The notes under the pieces are model-generated. The model made no database searches. It saw nothing but the letters and a program-made list of their open reading frames with translations, and was not told the DNA's origin. Of a DNA stretch of 5,516 nt, positions 4,296 to 5,516 are shown one piece after another. The stretch's first letter is position 1, and each line of letters starts with the position of its first letter. The stretch spans positions 1 through 5,516 of the forward strand of contig SKPY01000277.1 of NCBI GenBank assembly GCA_007119305.1, given 5' to 3'. Origin of the DNA: Nitriliruptorales bacterium. GTDB taxonomy: Bacteria > Actinomycetota > Nitriliruptoria > Euzebyales > Egibacteraceae. The position numbers were made by a program, and so were the translations under genes.

Positions 4296-5117
4296 ATGGA
4301 GACCGCGCTGATCATCGCCTGCTTCGTCGTGGGGCTGCTGTTCGGGTCGTTCGCGAACGTCGCGATCCACCGGGTCCCGGACGGGGACTCGGTCGTGCGC
4401 CCACCGAGCGCCTGTCCCGCCTGTGGCCGTCGGGTCCGGCCGCTTGACAACATCCCGGTCGTGTCGTGGTTCGTGCTGCGCGGGCGCTGCCGTGACTGCG
4501 GCGCGGCGATCAGCGTGCGCTACCCCCTCGTCGAGCTCGCCGGCGGCGTCCTGTTCGCGGTCACGGCCTGGCGCTTCCTCGCCCCGCCGGGCGACCTGGA
4601 CGCAGACCCGTGGGCGCTGCCGGCGTACCTGCTGTTCGCATGGCTGCTGCTTGTCGTGGCGGTCATCGACGCGCGCACGCGGCGCATCCCGAACAAGCTG
4701 ACGTACCCGCTCACGCCGGTGCTGCTCGTGCTCGTGGCGGTCGCGGCGGTGGGCAACGCCACACCGGGGGCGGCGCTGCGCGCGTTGCTCGGCGGCGTCG
4801 CCGCGTTCGCGGCGCTGCTCGTCATCGCGCTCATCAGCCCCCGCGGGCTCGGCATGGGCGACGTGAAGCTCGCGGCCGCCCTGGGCATCGCGCTCGGCTA
4901 CCTGTCGTGGGGGCACGTCCTGCTGGGGGTGTTCGGCGGCTTCCTGCTCGGCGGCGTGATCGCGCTCGTGCTGCTCGCCACCCGGCTGCGCAGCCGCAAG
5001 GACCTGCTGCCGTTCGGTCCCTACCTCGCCGCGTCGGCGCTGCTGACCGTGTGGTGGGGCGATGCGGTGATCGGCTGGTACGTCGGCGTGACCGGCCTCG
5101 CCGACCTCGTAGGATGA
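4296..5117 (+). CDS. pilD: Type IV prepilin peptidase / N-methyltransferase (A24 family)
   Basis: This polytopic membrane protease cleaves the leader of type IV pilin-like proteins on the cytoplasmic side and usually N-methylates the new end. The 273-residue product has the full family layout. A first membrane helix with GLLFGSFANVAIHR is at about 6-26. A cytoplasmic loop has paired CPAC (40-43) and CRDC (65-68) cysteines and the motif PLDNIPVVSW. The catalytic Asp125 is in VIDARTRRIPN and Asp189 is in GMGDVK. Further hydrophobic helices follow, ending after LPFGPYLA. Both aspartates and all four zinc-type cysteines are present, so it should be active. ATG 4296 is chosen because it opens the first membrane segment. 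The frame is open upstream to 4179, but that stretch is repeat D. There is no Shine-Dalgarno, so a leaderless transcript is possible. No pilin or secretion ATPase gene is in the window. The symbol follows general usage (also gspO or comC). Confidence 0.95.
   Translation: METALIIACFVVGLLFGSFANVAIHRVPDGDSVVRPPSACPACGRRVRPLDNIPVVSWFVLRGRCRDCGAAISVRYPLVELAGGVLFAVTAWRFLAPPGDLDADPWALPAYLLFAWLLLVVAVIDARTRRIPNKLTYPLTPVLLVLVAVAAVGNATPGAALRALLGGVAAFAALLVIALISPRGLGMGDVKLAAALGIALGYLSWGHVLLGVFGGFLLGGVIALVLLATRLRSRKDLLPFGPYLAASALLTVWWGDAVIGWYVGVTGLADLVG
5088..5115 (+). promoter_or_regulatory. Candidate sigma70-type promoter for the DUF1844-like gene
   Basis: GTGACC (5088-5093), a 16-nt spacer and TAGGAT (5110-5115) resemble -35 and -10 boxes. 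Transcription would start near 5122 and give a leader of roughly 48 nt. The -10 box overlaps the last codons and stop of the prepilin peptidase gene, so the downstream gene could be transcribed separately from it. Confidence 0.4.
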
Positions 5118-5153
5118 AAGGCAGGCGCAACACCGAGAACGTCAACAGCGAGG

Positions 5154-5160
5154 AAGAAGG
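5154..5160 (+). promoter_or_regulatory. Ribosome binding site of the DUF1844-like gene
   Basis: AAGAAGG ends 9 nt before ATG 5170. It is the only purine-rich motif at a suitable distance and fixes this start. Confidence 0.6.
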
Positions 5161-5169
5161 CTCCACGCC

Positions 5170-5516
5170 ATGACCGACCCCACCCAGCCCGGCCAGCCAG
5201 GTCAGCCAGGACAGCCAACCGAGGAGGAGCTGCGTGCGCACCTCGATCAGCTCCGCGAGGCCGACGCCGCCGAGATCGTCGTCCAAGCGGTGAACATGCT
5301 CGCCACGGGCGCGCAGGTGAAGCTGGGCCGCTCCGACGCGCGGATCCTCATCGACGTGCTCGGGGCGGTGAGCGGCGCGCTCGAGGGCAAGATGCAGCCC
5401 GAGCTGGTGCGCCAGATCAGCGACGCGGTCGGGCAGCTGCAGATGGCCCAGGTGCAGGCCGAGCGCGAGGAGGCCAGCCGCGCGGGCGGGGCGGGCGCGC
5501 AGCCGGCCGGGGCCCC
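5170..5516 (+). CDS. DUF1844-like protein (3' truncated by window end)
   Basis: The first 115 codons are present with no stop before the edge. The protein starts MTDPTQPGQPGQPGQP, a flexible repeat segment. A helical stretch follows at about 18-105: TEEELRAHLDQLREADAAEI, then VVQAVNMLATGAQVKLG, ARILIDVLGAVSGALEGKMQ and ISDAVGQLQMAQVQAERE. The pattern 'A.VKLG...ID.LG.L...G.......I.......LQMA.V.A' resembles DUF1844, a short cytosolic family of unknown function. The Ala/Gly-rich tail (about 106 onward) suggests the C-terminus is near. No membrane segment or catalytic motif is visible. From memory, DUF1844 genes in several actinobacteria lie next to infC, so translation genes may follow outside the window. 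Coding is well supported by the ribosome binding site and codon pattern. The family call is moderate. Confidence 0.68.
   Translation, partial: MTDPTQPGQPGQPGQPTEEELRAHLDQLREADAAEIVVQAVNMLATGAQVKLGRSDARILIDVLGAVSGALEGKMQPELVRQISDAVGQLQMAQVQAEREEASRAGGAGAQPAGA
5191..5217 (+). repeat. Three 9-nt tandem repeats encoding Gly-Gln-Pro
   Basis: GGCCAGCCA, GGTCAGCCA and GGACAGCCA lie head to tail and differ only at the third base of the Gly codon. They encode the disordered N-terminal tract of the DUF1844-like protein. The copy number could vary between strains. Confidence 0.85.

Noticed and set aside
3861..4916. 351-residue minus-strand open frame opposite the prepilin peptidase
   Set aside because: Its composition (Arg, Asp, Gln, His-rich) is the usual antisense shadow of a hydrophobic GC-rich gene. 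The + strand frame has both catalytic aspartates and the Cys motifs.

Overview
The window reads as chromosomal DNA of a very GC-rich bacterium, most likely an actinobacterium. The reasons are the strong G/C preference at third codon positions, the fused RibBA, the gene order ribD-ribE-ribBA-ribH, and a DUF1844-type protein at the right end. A deep-branching actinobacterial lineage is possible, but I cannot place it from sequence alone.

Bases 2-2676 are the 3' part of a riboflavin biosynthesis operon on the + strand: the reductase end of ribD (5' truncated), ribE (riboflavin synthase), ribBA (bifunctional DHBP synthase / GTP cyclohydrolase II) and ribH (lumazine synthase). RibBA makes both precursors, RibD processes the pyrimidine branch, RibH condenses the two branches to lumazine, and RibE dismutates lumazine to riboflavin. 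All visible catalytic motifs are intact. The genes are tightly packed. The ribD stop abuts ribE, and every later junction is a TGATG stop/start overlap preceded by GGAGG exactly 7 nt upstream of the ATG.

The most unusual feature lies between ribE and ribBA. The first 12 codons of ribBA occur three times in a perfect 38-nt tandem array (902-1015). The two upstream copies form complete 12-codon micro-ORFs, each with its own GGAGG and each ending in a TGA that overlaps the next ATG. Ribosomes leaving ribE would pass through two minigenes before reaching ribBA.

Bases 2677-4295 are an accessory island between ribH and a prepilin peptidase gene. It holds one gene (3020-3982) for a protein resembling actinobacterial AbiEi-like/DUF559 proteins, with a PD-(D/E)XK nuclease-like C-terminus. 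Three copies of a ~50-nt GC-rich hairpin repeat lie before the gene and a fourth, nearly identical to the second, lies after it. A second dispersed repeat family overlaps the gene's stop codon and fills its 3' flank. A palindrome containing a perfect actinobacterial DnaA-box-like 9-mer lies just before the gene.

Bases 4296-5117 encode a complete type IV prepilin peptidase. Its stop codon overlaps a good candidate promoter for the last gene, a DUF1844-like protein that starts at 5170 and runs off the window. No tRNA, rRNA, CRISPR array, insertion sequence or FMN riboswitch is visible. An FMN riboswitch, if present, would lie upstream of the truncated ribD.
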